A stretch of DNA of 64,000 nt from Erwinia billingiae Eb661 (GCF_000196615.1 NC_014306.1:1054001-1118000), one strand, 5' to 3'. Positions 17,651 through 26,366 are shown, counted from the stretch's first letter. Translations and numbers: made by a program. The notes: generated by a model from the letters alone, not told the origin.

Positions 17651-19062
17651 TGAAACCGCTCTCGCTGACCACGCGCCTGTCGCTGCTGATTTCAGGCATG
17701 GTGCTGCTGGTGATGATCCTCGTCGGTATGGCGCTGTATCACTCGCTGGCCCGGCAAATCAGCGTGCGCGATGATGGCGCATTGCTGTCGCGGATGGAGC
17801 AGATCCGCACGCTGCTACTTAATGAAGACGCGCTGCAACTGATCCGCGACAAGCCCAAACTGTTTGCCAATATGCTGGGCAATACCGAGTCGCTGCTGGT
17901 GCTGCGTTTTCCCGGTCAGCCGCCGTTAATCGAAGTCAACCCTGGCCATGCGCCGATCCCGGATCTGACGCCGGTGCCGCAGGGCCAGTCGCTTGGCCTG
18001 GCCAGCGTGCATCACCAGCTTACCCGCGACGGCACGCCGTTTATCTCGGCGGCGGCGCTGGCGCAAACCCGTGACGGGCCCGGCCAGCTGGAAATTATTA
18101 CCGGCAGGCTGATGACCGAGCGCACCGCCACGCTCAGCGACTATCGCCAGCAAATTGGCGTGCTGATTGTGCTGGCGACGCTGATTGCAGCGCTGATGGT
18201 CTGGTTCCTGACGCGGCGCAGCCTGCGGCCGTTGCACCGGCTGGCGCAGGAAACCGCCGCCATCGACGTTCGCCATCTGTCGCGGCGCATCACCCTGACC
18301 AACGTGCCGCATGAACTACTATCGCTGGTGGCGGCGTTCAACCAGATGCTGGATCGGCTGGAAACCAGCTTTCAGCAACTGAGCCAGGTGTCGGCCGATA
18401 TGGCGCACGATCTGCGCACCCCAATCGCCAATCTGCTCGGCCAGACGGAAGTCGCGCTGACGCAAAAACGCAGCAATGACTATTACCTTGGGGTGATGGG
18501 ATCAAACTTTGAGGAGTTGCAGCGGCTGGCAAGGATGATCGACAACATGCTGTTTCTGGCGCGGGCAGAGGATGCCAGCCAGGCGATCCACCGCGTGGAG
18601 CAACCTTTATCTGAGGTGCTGCAGCCGCTGGCCGACTATTTTGAAGGTCCGGCGGAAGAGCGGGAGATCCAGCTGGTGTTTCCGCACCAGGGGACGGTTT
18701 ACGCCGACGCCGATTTACTGCGCCGCGCAGTGGCGAATCTGGTGGCCAACGCCATCCGCTATGCCGACCTGGGGAGCACCATCGCCATTACCCATCGGAG
18801 CGAGCCGGGCGGCGTGACGATTGCGGTGGAGAATCAGGGCGCAACCATCTCAACGACGCAACAGGCGCGGCTGTTCGATCGTTTCTATCGTGCTGACGCG
18901 TCACGTCATGACTCGTCAACCGGCAGCGGCCTGGGGCTGTCGATCGTGCGCGGCATTATGCAACTGCATCAGGGACGTTACGCGGTGCAGAGTCAGTCGG
19001 GAGAAACCCATTTTTCGCTCTTTTTCCCCTCTCGCGGTGGGAATCCTCCGCAAGATCGCTAG
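17644..19062 (+). CDS. Sensor histidine kinase, CusS-like
   Basis: This 472-residue membrane kinase has transmembrane helices at about 11-32 and 171-189, enclosing a periplasmic sensor domain of about 135 residues. A HAMP domain (190-243) and HisKA domain follow with phospho-accepting His255 in MAHDLRTPI. The ATPase domain contains NLVANAIRYA, FDRFYR and GSGLGLSIV. The start is either the ATG at 17644 or the one at 17650, which overlaps the regulator stop as ATGA. The overall layout matches CusS/CopS-type kinases. The periplasmic domain is poorly conserved, so the signal is uncertain. Confidence 0.9.
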   Translation: MLMKPLSLTTRLSLLISGMVLLVMILVGMALYHSLARQISVRDDGALLSRMEQIRTLLLNEDALQLIRDKPKLFANMLGNTESLLVLRFPGQPPLIEVNPGHAPIPDLTPVPQGQSLGLASVHHQLTRDGTPFISAAALAQTRDGPGQLEIITGRLMTERTATLSDYRQQIGVLIVLATLIAALMVWFLTRRSLRPLHRLAQETAAIDVRHLSRRITLTNVPHELLSLVAAFNQMLDRLETSFQQLSQVSADMAHDLRTPIANLLGQTEVALTQKRSNDYYLGVMGSNFEELQRLARMIDNMLFLARAEDASQAIHRVEQPLSEVLQPLADYFEGPAEEREIQLVFPHQGTVYADADLLRRAVANLVANAIRYADLGSTIAITHRSEPGGVTIAVENQGATISTTQQARLFDRFYRADASRHDSSTGSGLGLSIVRGIMQLHQGRYAVQSQSGETHFSLFFPSRGGNPPQDR

Positions 19063-19147
19063 CGAACTTGCCTGTCGGGCGGAATAGCGACTACTGTTGA
19101 CGGCTCAGGTTGGGTTTTTCCCGGAACGATGAAGACAGGGAGCCGTC

Positions 19148-20479
19148 ATGAAAAAAGTCCTCGGCACTTTTTTACCGCTTTACACCACCACGTTACTGAT
19201 GCTGTTGGGCTCCGGCCTGCTAACCACCTATGTCTCGCTGCGGCTGGCCCATGAAGCGGTCAGCGGCAGCATGATCGGTGCCATCACCGCCGCCAACTAC
19301 TTTGGTCTGGTGCTGGGTGGCAAAGTCGGCCACAACCTGATTGCCCGCGTCGGCCATATTCGGGCCTACGTATCCTGTGCGGGGATCATTACCGCTTCGG
19401 TGCTGGGGCACGGGCTGACCGATTATCTGCCGATGTGGATCTTCCTGCGGCTGGTAATCGGTCTGTGCATGATGTGCCAGTATATGGTGCTGGAGAGCTG
19501 GCTGAATGATGGGGCAGAAACCGGACAACGCGGGCTGATTTTTGGCTTCTATATGGTCGCCACTTACCTTGGCCTCTCCGCCGGGCAGATCATCCTGATG
19601 ACGCAGATTGGCTCCGGACCCTCAAGCCTGCTGATTGTCGCGTTGTGCTTTGCGCTCTGCCTGGTGCCGATGGCCCTGACTACCCGCACCAATCCGCACC
19701 CAATGACGCCTGCACCGATGGAACTGGGCTACTTTTTCCGCGCCATTCCCCGCATTCTGCTGGTGACGCTGGCGACCGGCATGGCCATCGGTGCGTTCTA
19801 CGCGATGGCCCCGGTGTACACCAGCCAGTTGGGCTTCAGCACCCAGCAAACCGGCCTGTTTATGGCCATCACCATCTTTGCCGGGCTGGTTTCTCAGTTC
19901 CCGCTAAGCTGGCTGTCTGACCGCATCGACCGCAGCCGCCTGCTGCTGTTTACCGCACTGTTCTATATCCTCGCGGCGCTGCCGTTGACCATGCCTTTCC
20001 ACTTCAGTTTCTTCGCTATCGTGGTGGTGGCGTTTATCACCAGCATGATGCAGTTCTCGCTCTATCCGCTGATTGTGGCGATGGCCAACGATATCGTCGC
20101 GCCTGAACGCCGGGTCTCGCTGACCGCCTGTCTGCTGATGGCCTACGGCGTCGGTGCCTGTATCGGGCCGTTGGTCACCGGCGCGATTATGCAGCCGCTG
20201 GGCGGCAATATGCTTTACGTCTTCTTCTGCCTGTGTGGCTGTGTGATTGCGGTGATCAGCTGGCTGGCCAGCAGACAGCGTCAGATTATTACCGACGCGC
20301 CGATCCCACACGTGGTGTTGCCTGCCAGCCTGACCAGCTCACCGCTGGCGGCGGCACTTAACCCGACAATCGCCGAAGAAGACATCCAGACCGCGATGTT
20401 CGACACCGAAGAAACCGATGTTGAGCAGAATAGCGAAGAGGAAGGGGAGTTAGAAAATAGTGAAAGCGAAATCAGATAA
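19148..20479 (+). CDS. MFS transporter, YcaD-like, with acidic C-terminal tail
   Basis: This 443-residue major facilitator has about 12 helices and resembles the YcaD group (SMIGAITAANYFGLVLGGKVG, YMVLESWLN, YMVATYLGLSAGQ). After the last helix it carries an unusual cytosolic tail of about 70 residues. The final 30 are very rich in glutamate (TEETDVEQNSEEEGELENSE). YcaD itself ends shortly after helix 12. Transport substrate and tail function are unknown. It follows the sensor kinase by 85 bp, but a separate promoter is possible. Confidence 0.8.
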   Translation: MKKVLGTFLPLYTTTLLMLLGSGLLTTYVSLRLAHEAVSGSMIGAITAANYFGLVLGGKVGHNLIARVGHIRAYVSCAGIITASVLGHGLTDYLPMWIFLRLVIGLCMMCQYMVLESWLNDGAETGQRGLIFGFYMVATYLGLSAGQIILMTQIGSGPSSLLIVALCFALCLVPMALTTRTNPHPMTPAPMELGYFFRAIPRILLVTLATGMAIGAFYAMAPVYTSQLGFSTQQTGLFMAITIFAGLVSQFPLSWLSDRIDRSRLLLFTALFYILAALPLTMPFHFSFFAIVVVAFITSMMQFSLYPLIVAMANDIVAPERRVSLTACLLMAYGVGACIGPLVTGAIMQPLGGNMLYVFFCLCGCVIAVISWLASRQRQIITDAPIPHVVLPASLTSSPLAAALNPTIAEEDIQTAMFDTEETDVEQNSEEEGELENSESEIR

Positions 20480-20520
20480 GGTTTAAAAATGTGATTATTC
20501 CGTTAAGGATAATCCGAAAG

Positions 20521-20548
20521 TTGATCACCAGTGCTGATTGATTATACT
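20521..20548 (+). promoter_or_regulatory. Sigma-70-like promoter for the microprotein pair
   Basis: TTGATC (20521-20526) and TATACT (20543-20548) are separated by 16 bp. They lie 42 bp upstream of the 29-residue membrane protein start. Confidence 0.55.
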
Positions 20549-20590
20549 GGCTACCAGTCTAAAACTGATTGCCAAGTATAAGGGATCCTA

Positions 20591-20680
20591 ATGTCGACCA
20601 GAGGAAAGGTTTGGCTGGTGATTATCATCGGGTGTATTGCCTTCTGGGCACTCCTCCTGCTGTGGGGAATGGCGGCATGA
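20591..20680 (+). CDS. 29-residue single-pass membrane microprotein, YmiA-like
   Basis: ATG to TGA encodes a 29-residue protein that begins MSTRGKVW and continues as one hydrophobic helix (VIIIGCIAFWALLLLWGM). It has a short basic N-terminus and one transmembrane span. Its stop overlaps the next ATG as ATGA, which strongly suggests real translation. It resembles the YmiA family of tiny enterobacterial membrane proteins, which is also encoded next to a small partner gene, but the match is from memory and weak. A promoter lies upstream. No Shine-Dalgarno sequence stronger than AGGGAT is present. Confidence 0.6.
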   Translation: MSTRGKVWLVIIIGCIAFWALLLLWGMAA

Positions 20681-20835
20681 CTGCAGGGAAGGACGATGAC
20701 AACCGGGAAGTTGAAGAAGATGGGCCGTTAGCCGGCTGGGCGTTAACCCGCAAGCAAAAATCCTTTTTACAGGCGCTCCTCCCGGACGATGTGCCGGAGG
20801 AGCCAGAGGCTACCCAGCCTCCTGACGAACCGTAA
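20677..20835 (+). CDS. 52-residue acidic microprotein
   Basis: This frame begins within the stop of the 29-residue membrane protein (ATGA overlap) and ends at 20835. The product is hydrophilic and acidic at both ends, with a central basic-amphipathic stretch (ALTRKQKSFLQALLP). Its last 26 bp overlap the end of the convergent GNAT gene. I do not recognise it with confidence. The layout membrane peptide plus acidic partner recalls the ymiA-yciX pair of E. coli. Confidence 0.55.
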   Translation: MTAGKDDDNREVEEDGPLAGWALTRKQKSFLQALLPDDVPEEPEATQPPDEP

Positions 20836-21325
20836 AAAATAAGCTGGGCTGAAAGCCCTCCACGTCGAGGATCATCCCGGTGCAGCGCATCCCGGCTTTG
20901 ATCAGCACCTTTTGCGATGCCAGGTGATTCTCCCTGACGGTGGCGGAAATCTCGGTCATGCCGAGCTGCCGAAAGCCAAAATCAACAGCCCACCGGGCAA
21001 ACTCCGTGGCCAGCCCTTTTCCCCACGCCACCGTGCTGAAGCGATAGCCCAAATTAATGAAATCCTGCTGATTCACCTGGCGCACCGTCAGGCCGCCAAA
21101 GCCAATCACCTCGTCACTGCCTGTCAGCGTCAGCGCCCAGTTACCAAAGCCAAATTGCTGCCAGTGTACAAGCCACTTATCCAGCACCTCATCGGCGACC
21201 AGTTGGCAGGAAAACGGGCCGGCAGGATTGAACAGGTTGGTCGCCGGATCGCCATAGATAGCAAACAGGGCCTGGGCATCTGCGGAGGTGACCGGGCGAA
21301 GCGTCAGTCGTGGGCTGCTGTGCAT
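20810..21325 (-). CDS. GNAT acetyltransferase, RimJ/RimL type
   Basis: This 171-residue protein is a GNAT-fold N-acetyltransferase of the ribosomal-protein-acetylase type. It has RLTLRPVTSADAQALFAIYGDP at the start, YRFSTVAWGKGLATEFARWAVDFGF for acetyl-CoA binding, and VRENHLASQKVLIKAGM as motif B. I take the ATG at 21325, giving the family's usual MHSSPRLTLRP beginning, instead of a start 15 codons upstream. The substrate is not predictable. It is convergent with and slightly overlaps the acidic microprotein gene. Confidence 0.85.
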   Translation of the reverse strand: MHSSPRLTLRPVTSADAQALFAIYGDPATNLFNPAGPFSCQLVADEVLDKWLVHWQQFGFGNWALTLTGSDEVIGFGGLTVRQVNQQDFINLGYRFSTVAWGKGLATEFARWAVDFGFRQLGMTEISATVRENHLASQKVLIKAGMRCTGMILDVEGFQPSLFFTVRQEAG

Positions 21326-21420
21326 AATCGTTCGCAAGTAAGGGATTGATTGCAAGACGTTATCACGCAAGATCCGCCGCTGAAAAATGAATTTTCAGCA
21401 AAATGTTAACTTAAGGCTGT

Positions 21421-21460
21421 CTGTCATCTCCGCTCCACCAATCTGTCATCTGGCTGTGCC
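21421..21460 (+). promoter_or_regulatory. Pho-box-like direct repeats
   Basis: CTGTCAT (21443-21449), four bases, then CTGTGCC (21454-21460) form one 18-bp Pho box with the correct 11-bp period. A second perfect CTGTCAT lies exactly 22 bp (two periods) upstream at 21421-21427. The array ends 92 bp before the hexapeptide acetyltransferase start. PhoB activation under phosphate limitation is the natural reading. Confidence 0.7.
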
Positions 21461-21552
21461 AGAGTAGCCTCTGCTGAAGTTAACCCGATGCAGGGCAGCT
21501 CCGCTTTTTGTGCGCGCTGCACTCATCCAGATATCCGACCAGATGAGGCTTT

Positions 21553-22194
21553 ATGACCGTCATTGAATTGCATCAGCCTAAGTTAGCCGACACCTTTATC
21601 GATGAGAGCGTCACGCTGCGTGAAGTGGAGATTGGACGCTGCTGTGAAATCCTCGCCCATAGCCACCTGGAGTATGCCAGCCTCGGCGATTACAGCTATC
21701 TTGGCCCGTATTGTACGGTGGCTGACAGTGAGATTGGCAAATTCACCGCCATCGCCTCTAACGTCCGCTTAGGGGCACCCAACCATCCGATCGATCGGCC
21801 TTCACAGCATCGCTTTACCTACTGCGCGGAATATTACAGCGCCACCGCCGAGCGTGACCGTGACTTTTTCGCCGCCCGACGGGCGGACAAGGTGGTGATT
21901 GGCCACGATGTCTGGATCGGCCATGCGGTGACGGTATTGCCCGGCGTGACGGTGGGGGTTGGCGCGGTGCTTGCCGCGGGTGCGGTGGTGACCAAAGATG
22001 TCGCGCCCTACACCATTGTCGGCGGCGTGCCGGCCAGAGTGATCAAAGCGCGCTTTTCGCCCAAGGTGGCGGAACGGCTGGCGCGGATTGCCTGGTGGGA
22101 CTGGCCGATGAGCGAGATCATGGCGCATCTGGCCGATTTTAAAGCCACCGACATCAACGCGTTTTGTGACCGTTGGGATCCGCTTTCCCGTTAG
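21553..22194 (+). CDS. Hexapeptide-repeat acetyltransferase of the phosphonate-associated type
   Basis: This 213-residue left-handed beta-helix acyltransferase has [41 protein letters not shown] repeats (split here by region: about residues 116-150) and [17 protein letters not shown]. The N-terminal half ([39 protein letters not shown] near the end) fits the subgroup usually encoded in phn phosphonate operons (TIGR03308-like). No phn gene is nearby. Pho-box-like repeats upstream nevertheless support a phosphate-starvation role. The acceptor is unknown. Confidence 0.82.
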   Translation: MTVIELHQPKLADTFIDESVTLREVEIGRCCEILAHSHLEYASLGDYSYLGPYCTVADSEIGKFTAIASNVRLGAPNHPIDRPSQHRFTYCAEYYSATAERDRDFFAARRADKVVIGHDVWIGHAVTVLPGVTVGVGAVLAAGAVVTKDVAPYTIVGGVPARVIKARFSPKVAERLARIAWWDWPMSEIMAHLADFKATDINAFCDRWDPLSR

Positions 22195-22197
22195 CGC

Positions 22198-23241
22198 TTA
22201 CGGCTTTGACGATTTTCTGACGATCTGCCTGCGGGTAAACAGGCGGGTCATCAGGATGGCAAACAGCGCAAATGCGCCGCCCATGGCGGTGGCTTCCAGC
22301 CGGTGAGTGGCAACCGCATCGGTCTGCGTCACGCCCAGGCTTGAAATCATAAAGATCACCATCAGCGTCACAAAGAAGGTAAAGACGAAATAGGATTTGG
22401 AAATCAGTGAATAGGAGAAGGTGAAGGCGATATAGCCGCAAAGGATAAAGCTGCACACCAGGAACAACGGGCTGTGCCAATAGCGCACCAGGGTTGCGGC
22501 CAGAATGCTGGCCATCAGCGTGCCCAACACCCTGGCCTGAACGCGGGAAAAGGTATCCTTGTAGTTATTCCGCAGGCAGAACAGCAGCGTCATGCCCGCC
22601 CAGTAACCGTTCTTCATCTGGAAAATTTCCACCGTACTCAGCGCCAGACACATGGTGAGCAGCGCATAAAACACCGACCATTGCAGATGGATTTTGTGTT
22701 TGTATTTTCTCAGCGTGACGCGGAAGAACATCAGCCAGGAGCGCGGGCTGATGTCCTGTAAATGGAAGGGAAAGCGGCGGAACACCAGATAGAGAAAGGC
22801 CATTTGCAACAGGCCGCCCGCGCCGGTTAACGCCGCGCGCTCGGCGGCGTATGCCATGTTGCCGGCATAATAGCCGGAGACCAGATAGGCAATTGACCAC
22901 TGCAACAGCATCCACCAGGCGCTGCTGTCGATATTCGCCATCGCGACATAGACGCCGGCATACAGCATCGCCACGGCGATATACAGCGGCATCACGTTGC
23001 CGGTCAGACAGCCCAGCCAGGAAGAGAAGGCGAGGCCAAGGCTGGTGGTCAGCAACAGTGAAAACGACGATCCTTCCCAGGTTTTATTGGCACCGAAGGC
23101 TAAGGTCAGCGCACCGCTGGCCATGATGCTGGCTGCAGGCACCTGCTGAAACAGGAAGCCGACCAGAAAAATTACCCCAATGGCGGGCAGGCAGCACAGG
23201 CCAAGCAGCATATCGTGTTTTAAAACGGCGGAAAGACGCAT
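22198..23241 (-). CDS. FUSC-family inner-membrane protein
   Basis: This membrane protein of about 347 residues has two halves. An N-terminal six-helix block (PAASIMASGALTLAFGANKTWEGS) is followed by a C-terminal FUSC-like block (MKNGYWAGMTLLFCLRNNYKDTFSRVQARVLGTLMAS, about residues 218-254), with the conserved R-x-R-x-x-GT motif. FUSC/YccS-like proteins are linked to aromatic-acid efflux, but no membrane-fusion partner is adjacent. The ATG at 23241 is preferred; an in-frame TTG nine codons upstream is possible. It converges on the hexapeptide acetyltransferase gene with a 3-bp gap. Confidence 0.78.
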   Translation of the reverse strand: MRLSAVLKHDMLLGLCCLPAIGVIFLVGFLFQQVPAASIMASGALTLAFGANKTWEGSSFSLLLTTSLGLAFSSWLGCLTGNVMPLYIAVAMLYAGVYVAMANIDSSAWWMLLQWSIAYLVSGYYAGNMAYAAERAALTGAGGLLQMAFLYLVFRRFPFHLQDISPRSWLMFFRVTLRKYKHKIHLQWSVFYALLTMCLALSTVEIFQMKNGYWAGMTLLFCLRNNYKDTFSRVQARVLGTLMASILAATLVRYWHSPLFLVCSFILCGYIAFTFSYSLISKSYFVFTFFVTLMVIFMISSLGVTQTDAVATHRLEATAMGGAFALFAILMTRLFTRRQIVRKSSKP

Positions 23242-23406
23242 CGGGATTCGGGCTCTCTGGGCTGACAATAAGGTTAACGAAACGTTGAAGCTTAGCAGCC
23301 CACCGCCGGCAGATCATCACCGGCGCCGCTGACCTTTGCTTATTGCAAAAAATGAGCCTGCTCAGTAGGCTAACGTTCCGGGTGATGGGTCAACAATGAG
23401 AGAGTT

Positions 23407-23784
23407 ATGCTTAAGACGTTAGTGGCAATTGCAGTGGGCGGTTCCGCAGGCAGTATCCTGCGATGGTTGCTGTCGGTGCGTCTGAACGCGATTTTTCCGT
23501 CTCTTCCGCCGGGAACGCTGACGGTCAATCTGGTGGGCGGTTTTATCATCGGCGGGGCAATGGCCTACTTCTTGCGTAATCCGGAACTCGATCCGGCGTG
23601 GAAATTGCTGATTATTACCGGGTTTTGCGGGGGCTTAACCACGTTCTCCACCTTCTCAATGGAGATCGTCGGATTGATGCAGGCCGGCAATTATCTGTGG
23701 GCGATGATTTCGGTCTTCACCCACGTCATTGGCTCATTGCTGATGACCTTTGCCGGCTTCTGGCTGATTTCACTGCTGTTCTGA
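23407..23784 (+). CDS. crcB: Fluoride channel FluC (CrcB)
   Basis: This 125-residue four-helix protein of the CrcB/FluC family forms a dual-topology dimeric fluoride channel in the inner membrane and relieves cytosolic fluoride toxicity. Hallmarks are GGSAGSILRW, TVNLVGGFIIG, and GFCGGLTTFSTFSMEIV, which carries the phenylalanine and threonine/serine track of the pore. Length is normal for the family. I looked for a fluoride (crcB) riboswitch upstream and found none. Confidence 0.94.
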   Translation: MLKTLVAIAVGGSAGSILRWLLSVRLNAIFPSLPPGTLTVNLVGGFIIGGAMAYFLRNPELDPAWKLLIITGFCGGLTTFSTFSMEIVGLMQAGNYLWAMISVFTHVIGSLLMTFAGFWLISLLF

Positions 23785-23833
23785 CCCGCAACTCACAGAC
23801 CGGGCGGCAACGCGCTGCTGCTGCCCGCGATCC

Positions 23834-24604
23834 TCAGGCCGGTTCTTCGTCGCTCTTCATTGCCAATGCGCTGGCGCTGGCGGCATCAAACAACGACAGG
23901 CTTTCAATCTGATCAAGCATGATCACTTTACGGAACGCCATCGCGGATTTAGGTTCTGAATCCAGCGTGATCCCATGCTCGTCATACCATTTGCTGTAGT
24001 TGTGCTCGATGCACAGGCTGAGGGTTTTGCCATCGCGATAGCCGCTGAGCATCGGGATCAGCACGATATTGGCGGTGGTGGCATTGTCATAAGTGGCGGT
24101 GTGGATCATGCCGATATAGATGCGGCGGGATTTCAGCGTTACCCAGGCCAGCTCACCTTCTTCCATGCACTGGAACATCAGCCCTTCAACACCATTCGAA
24201 CGCGACAGTTTCTTATAGAGTTTTTTACGGCCCGAGCTGTTCAGTTTGGCACTGCCAGACCAGCTGGAGCGATACAGACAGAACGCCACGGCAAAGGCCA
24301 GCATGATCACCACCGGTGCCTGAATACCGAGGAAGCTCCAGGTCATAAACTCGACCTGCCAGTGATGGTGTAAGCCTTCATTCAGCTGCGGTAAGGCGTT
24401 GAGCCCGGCGGAAACAATCAGCAGGATTAGCCAGATAATTCCGGTAGCGATCACCCCTTGCAGCACGAAAATACAGCCGTAAAGGGCCACCAGGAAGTAA
24501 ACATCCCAGCCGAAAGAGCGTTTTACCTTAAACCGGGTGGAGAGGTCGCGACTGGTGTACCAGTAGCCGCACACCATCAGCACCATAAATATTGCCGTTC
24601 CCAT
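23834..24604 (-). CDS. Uncharacterised membrane protein
   Basis: This is a 256-residue protein I do not recognise. Hydrophobic segments lie at about 1-15, 34-66 (probably two spans) and 92-112. A hydrophilic C-terminal domain of about 140 residues follows with GVEGLMFQCMEEGELAWVTLKSRRIYIGMIH. The latter resembles a small beta-rich domain in which the protein may be marked for turnover or sensing, but I have no family to name. It starts one nucleotide after the stop of the 65-residue upstream gene, so the two form an operon. Confidence 0.72.
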   Translation of the reverse strand: MGTAIFMVLMVCGYWYTSRDLSTRFKVKRSFGWDVYFLVALYGCIFVLQGVIATGIIWLILLIVSAGLNALPQLNEGLHHHWQVEFMTWSFLGIQAPVVIMLAFAVAFCLYRSSWSGSAKLNSSGRKKLYKKLSRSNGVEGLMFQCMEEGELAWVTLKSRRIYIGMIHTATYDNATTANIVLIPMLSGYRDGKTLSLCIEHNYSKWYDEHGITLDSEPKSAMAFRKVIMLDQIESLSLFDAASASALAMKSDEEPA

Positions 24605-24605
24605 G

Positions 24606-24803
24606 TTAAGCCCTCTTCAGCGCGTTGACGTGCCGGGCAAAATCCTCACGCACATCCGGGCTGAAGATATTCACGGTTGCGCTGCCATCCTCATCAATCA
24701 GGATGCGCTCACCTTCTTCAATGGATTCTTCAATATCTTGCTGGCTCATGACTTGCAGCAGCAATTCGGGGCTGGAAAACAGGGAACATAAAAACCTGAA
24801 CAT
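24606..24803 (-). CDS. 65-residue uncharacterised protein
   Basis: This short protein begins with a hydrophobic stretch (MFRFLCSLFSSPELLLQVM) and continues with an acidic amphipathic part (QQDIEESIEEGERILIDEDG, then FSPDVREDFARHVNAL). AGGA before the ATG and a one-base gap to the following membrane-protein gene support it as the first gene of a two-gene operon. The family is unknown to me. Confidence 0.65.
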   Translation of the reverse strand: MFRFLCSLFSSPELLLQVMSQQDIEESIEEGERILIDEDGSATVNIFSPDVREDFARHVNALKRA

Positions 24804-24917
24804 GACGATCCTTTCTTAAGAATAAGCACTAAGCCTGGTCGGCAAACCGACGTCTCTCCATAAGATTAGTATGAAATGCAACAATTAGACCTGATGTGCC
24901 GTCCCTGGCACGCATTA

Positions 24918-26366
24918 TCAGCTACCGGTTTGCGGCGCCGGATCGTCCTGCAGGTGTTTTTTGAAGTGGACTTCAATCTGTTCCAGCGTTTTGCCCTGGG
25001 TTTCCGGCGCAAAAATCAGCGCGAAAATCCCGCCCGCGACGCCAATCACCGCAAAGGCAAAGAAGCAGGTGGTCAGACCGAAGGCTTCCAGCAGGATTGG
25101 GAACATAAAGGCGATGGAGAAGTTGGTCATCTGCATGGCAAATACCGAGATGCCGTTGGCCATACCACGGATGCGCATCGGGAAAATTTCCGACAGCAGC
25201 AGCCAGGTCACCGGAGAGAGCGCGCCCTGCTGGAAGCTGAGGAAAATCAACATGCCGCCCAGCACCAGGTAACTGCGCAGCACGTCAGGCTGCCCGTGCA
25301 CCGTTTCCGGCATCAGCCAGGTCACCAGACCGATCGCCAGCAGTGAGCAGGTGCAGCCGATCTGACCCACCAGCAGCAGCGGACGGCGGCCAAAGCGGCT
25401 CAGTAACATGATGCCGACAAAGGTCATGATCACCGAAATCACGCCGTTGGCGATGGTTGCCAGCAGCGAGGCATTGGTACCGAGGCCGGTCGCCTGCAGC
25501 ATCGTCGGCGCATAAAACATGATGGTGTTAACGCCGGATAGCTGTTGCAGCATCGCAATACCGATCCCCAGCGCCACCAGCCGCTTCATCCATACCGAGA
25601 TGGTTTTCTGACGGCGGGCATTTTTCTGGCTTTTCGAATCCATCGATTTGCGGATTTCGCTCATCTCTTTTTCGACTCTGCCAGAATGGCGGGTGCGCTC
25701 CAGCACGTCACGCGCTTCGCGGTAGCGGCCATGCATCGCATACCAACGCGGCGTATCCGGCAGGAACAGCATGCCGACCCACAGGATCACCGCCGGCACG
25801 CAGGCCACGCCGAGCATCCAGCGCCAGGTGGTTTCGCCGCCCCAGACTTCATTGATTGCCGCGTTGCTGGTGTAGGCAATCAGCTGACCGGAAACAATCA
25901 TCAGTTCCTGCAGGGTGACAAACTGCCAGCGGCGGTTAGCCGGGACAATTTCCGCAATATAGATTGGCACGATAGCCGCTGCGCCACCGACCGCCAGGCC
26001 GAGGATAAAGCGGAACAGGATCATCAGCACCACGTTCGGTGCCAGCGCACAGCCCAGCGAGCCGCACATAAAGATCACCGCCATCACCAGAATGACCTTT
26101 TTGCGGCCAAACCGATCGGCCACGCGGCCGGCACAGATCGCCCCAATCGCCGACCCGAGGATCAGGAAGCTGGTGACCATCCCGGTGGTCAGTGAGGTCA
26201 GATGCAGGTCGTGCTTCATAAACAGCAAAGCACCGGCAATCACGCCGGTATCGTAGCCAAAAAGCAGGCCGCCCAGCGTGGCAATAAACGCAATTACTTT
26301 TACCAGCGGTTCGGTCGGCTGCGGTGCTTTTGCCGCCGTCGTCCCACTGTTTGATGAGTCAGTCAC
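24918..26366 (-). CDS. Sugar porter MFS (XylE/GalP/IolT-like)
   Basis: This 482-residue inner-membrane sugar:proton symporter has 12 helices with all signature motifs of the sugar porter family: FGYDTGVIAGAL in helix 1, GRVADRFGRKK between helices 2 and 3, RFILGLAVGGAAAIVPIYIAE, and QQLSGVNTIMFYAPT in helix 7. The PETQGKTLEQIE box lies at the C-terminus. Xylose, galactose/arabinose and inositol transporters share these, so the sugar is not fixed. A canonical CRP site 43-58 bp upstream of the start indicates catabolite control. It is a single-gene unit. Confidence 0.92.
   Translation of the reverse strand: MTDSSNSGTTAAKAPQPTEPLVKVIAFIATLGGLLFGYDTGVIAGALLFMKHDLHLTSLTTGMVTSFLILGSAIGAICAGRVADRFGRKKVILVMAVIFMCGSLGCALAPNVVLMILFRFILGLAVGGAAAIVPIYIAEIVPANRRWQFVTLQELMIVSGQLIAYTSNAAINEVWGGETTWRWMLGVACVPAVILWVGMLFLPDTPRWYAMHGRYREARDVLERTRHSGRVEKEMSEIRKSMDSKSQKNARRQKTISVWMKRLVALGIGIAMLQQLSGVNTIMFYAPTMLQATGLGTNASLLATIANGVISVIMTFVGIMLLSRFGRRPLLLVGQIGCTCSLLAIGLVTWLMPETVHGQPDVLRSYLVLGGMLIFLSFQQGALSPVTWLLLSEIFPMRIRGMANGISVFAMQMTNFSIAFMFPILLEAFGLTTCFFAFAVIGVAGGIFALIFAPETQGKTLEQIEVHFKKHLQDDPAPQTGS

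Noticed and set aside
23300..23406. Fluoride (crcB) riboswitch in front of fluC
   Set aside because: The conserved GGCGATGGTGTTCGCC-like core and the downstream pseudoknot partner are not present; only scattered GATG words match.
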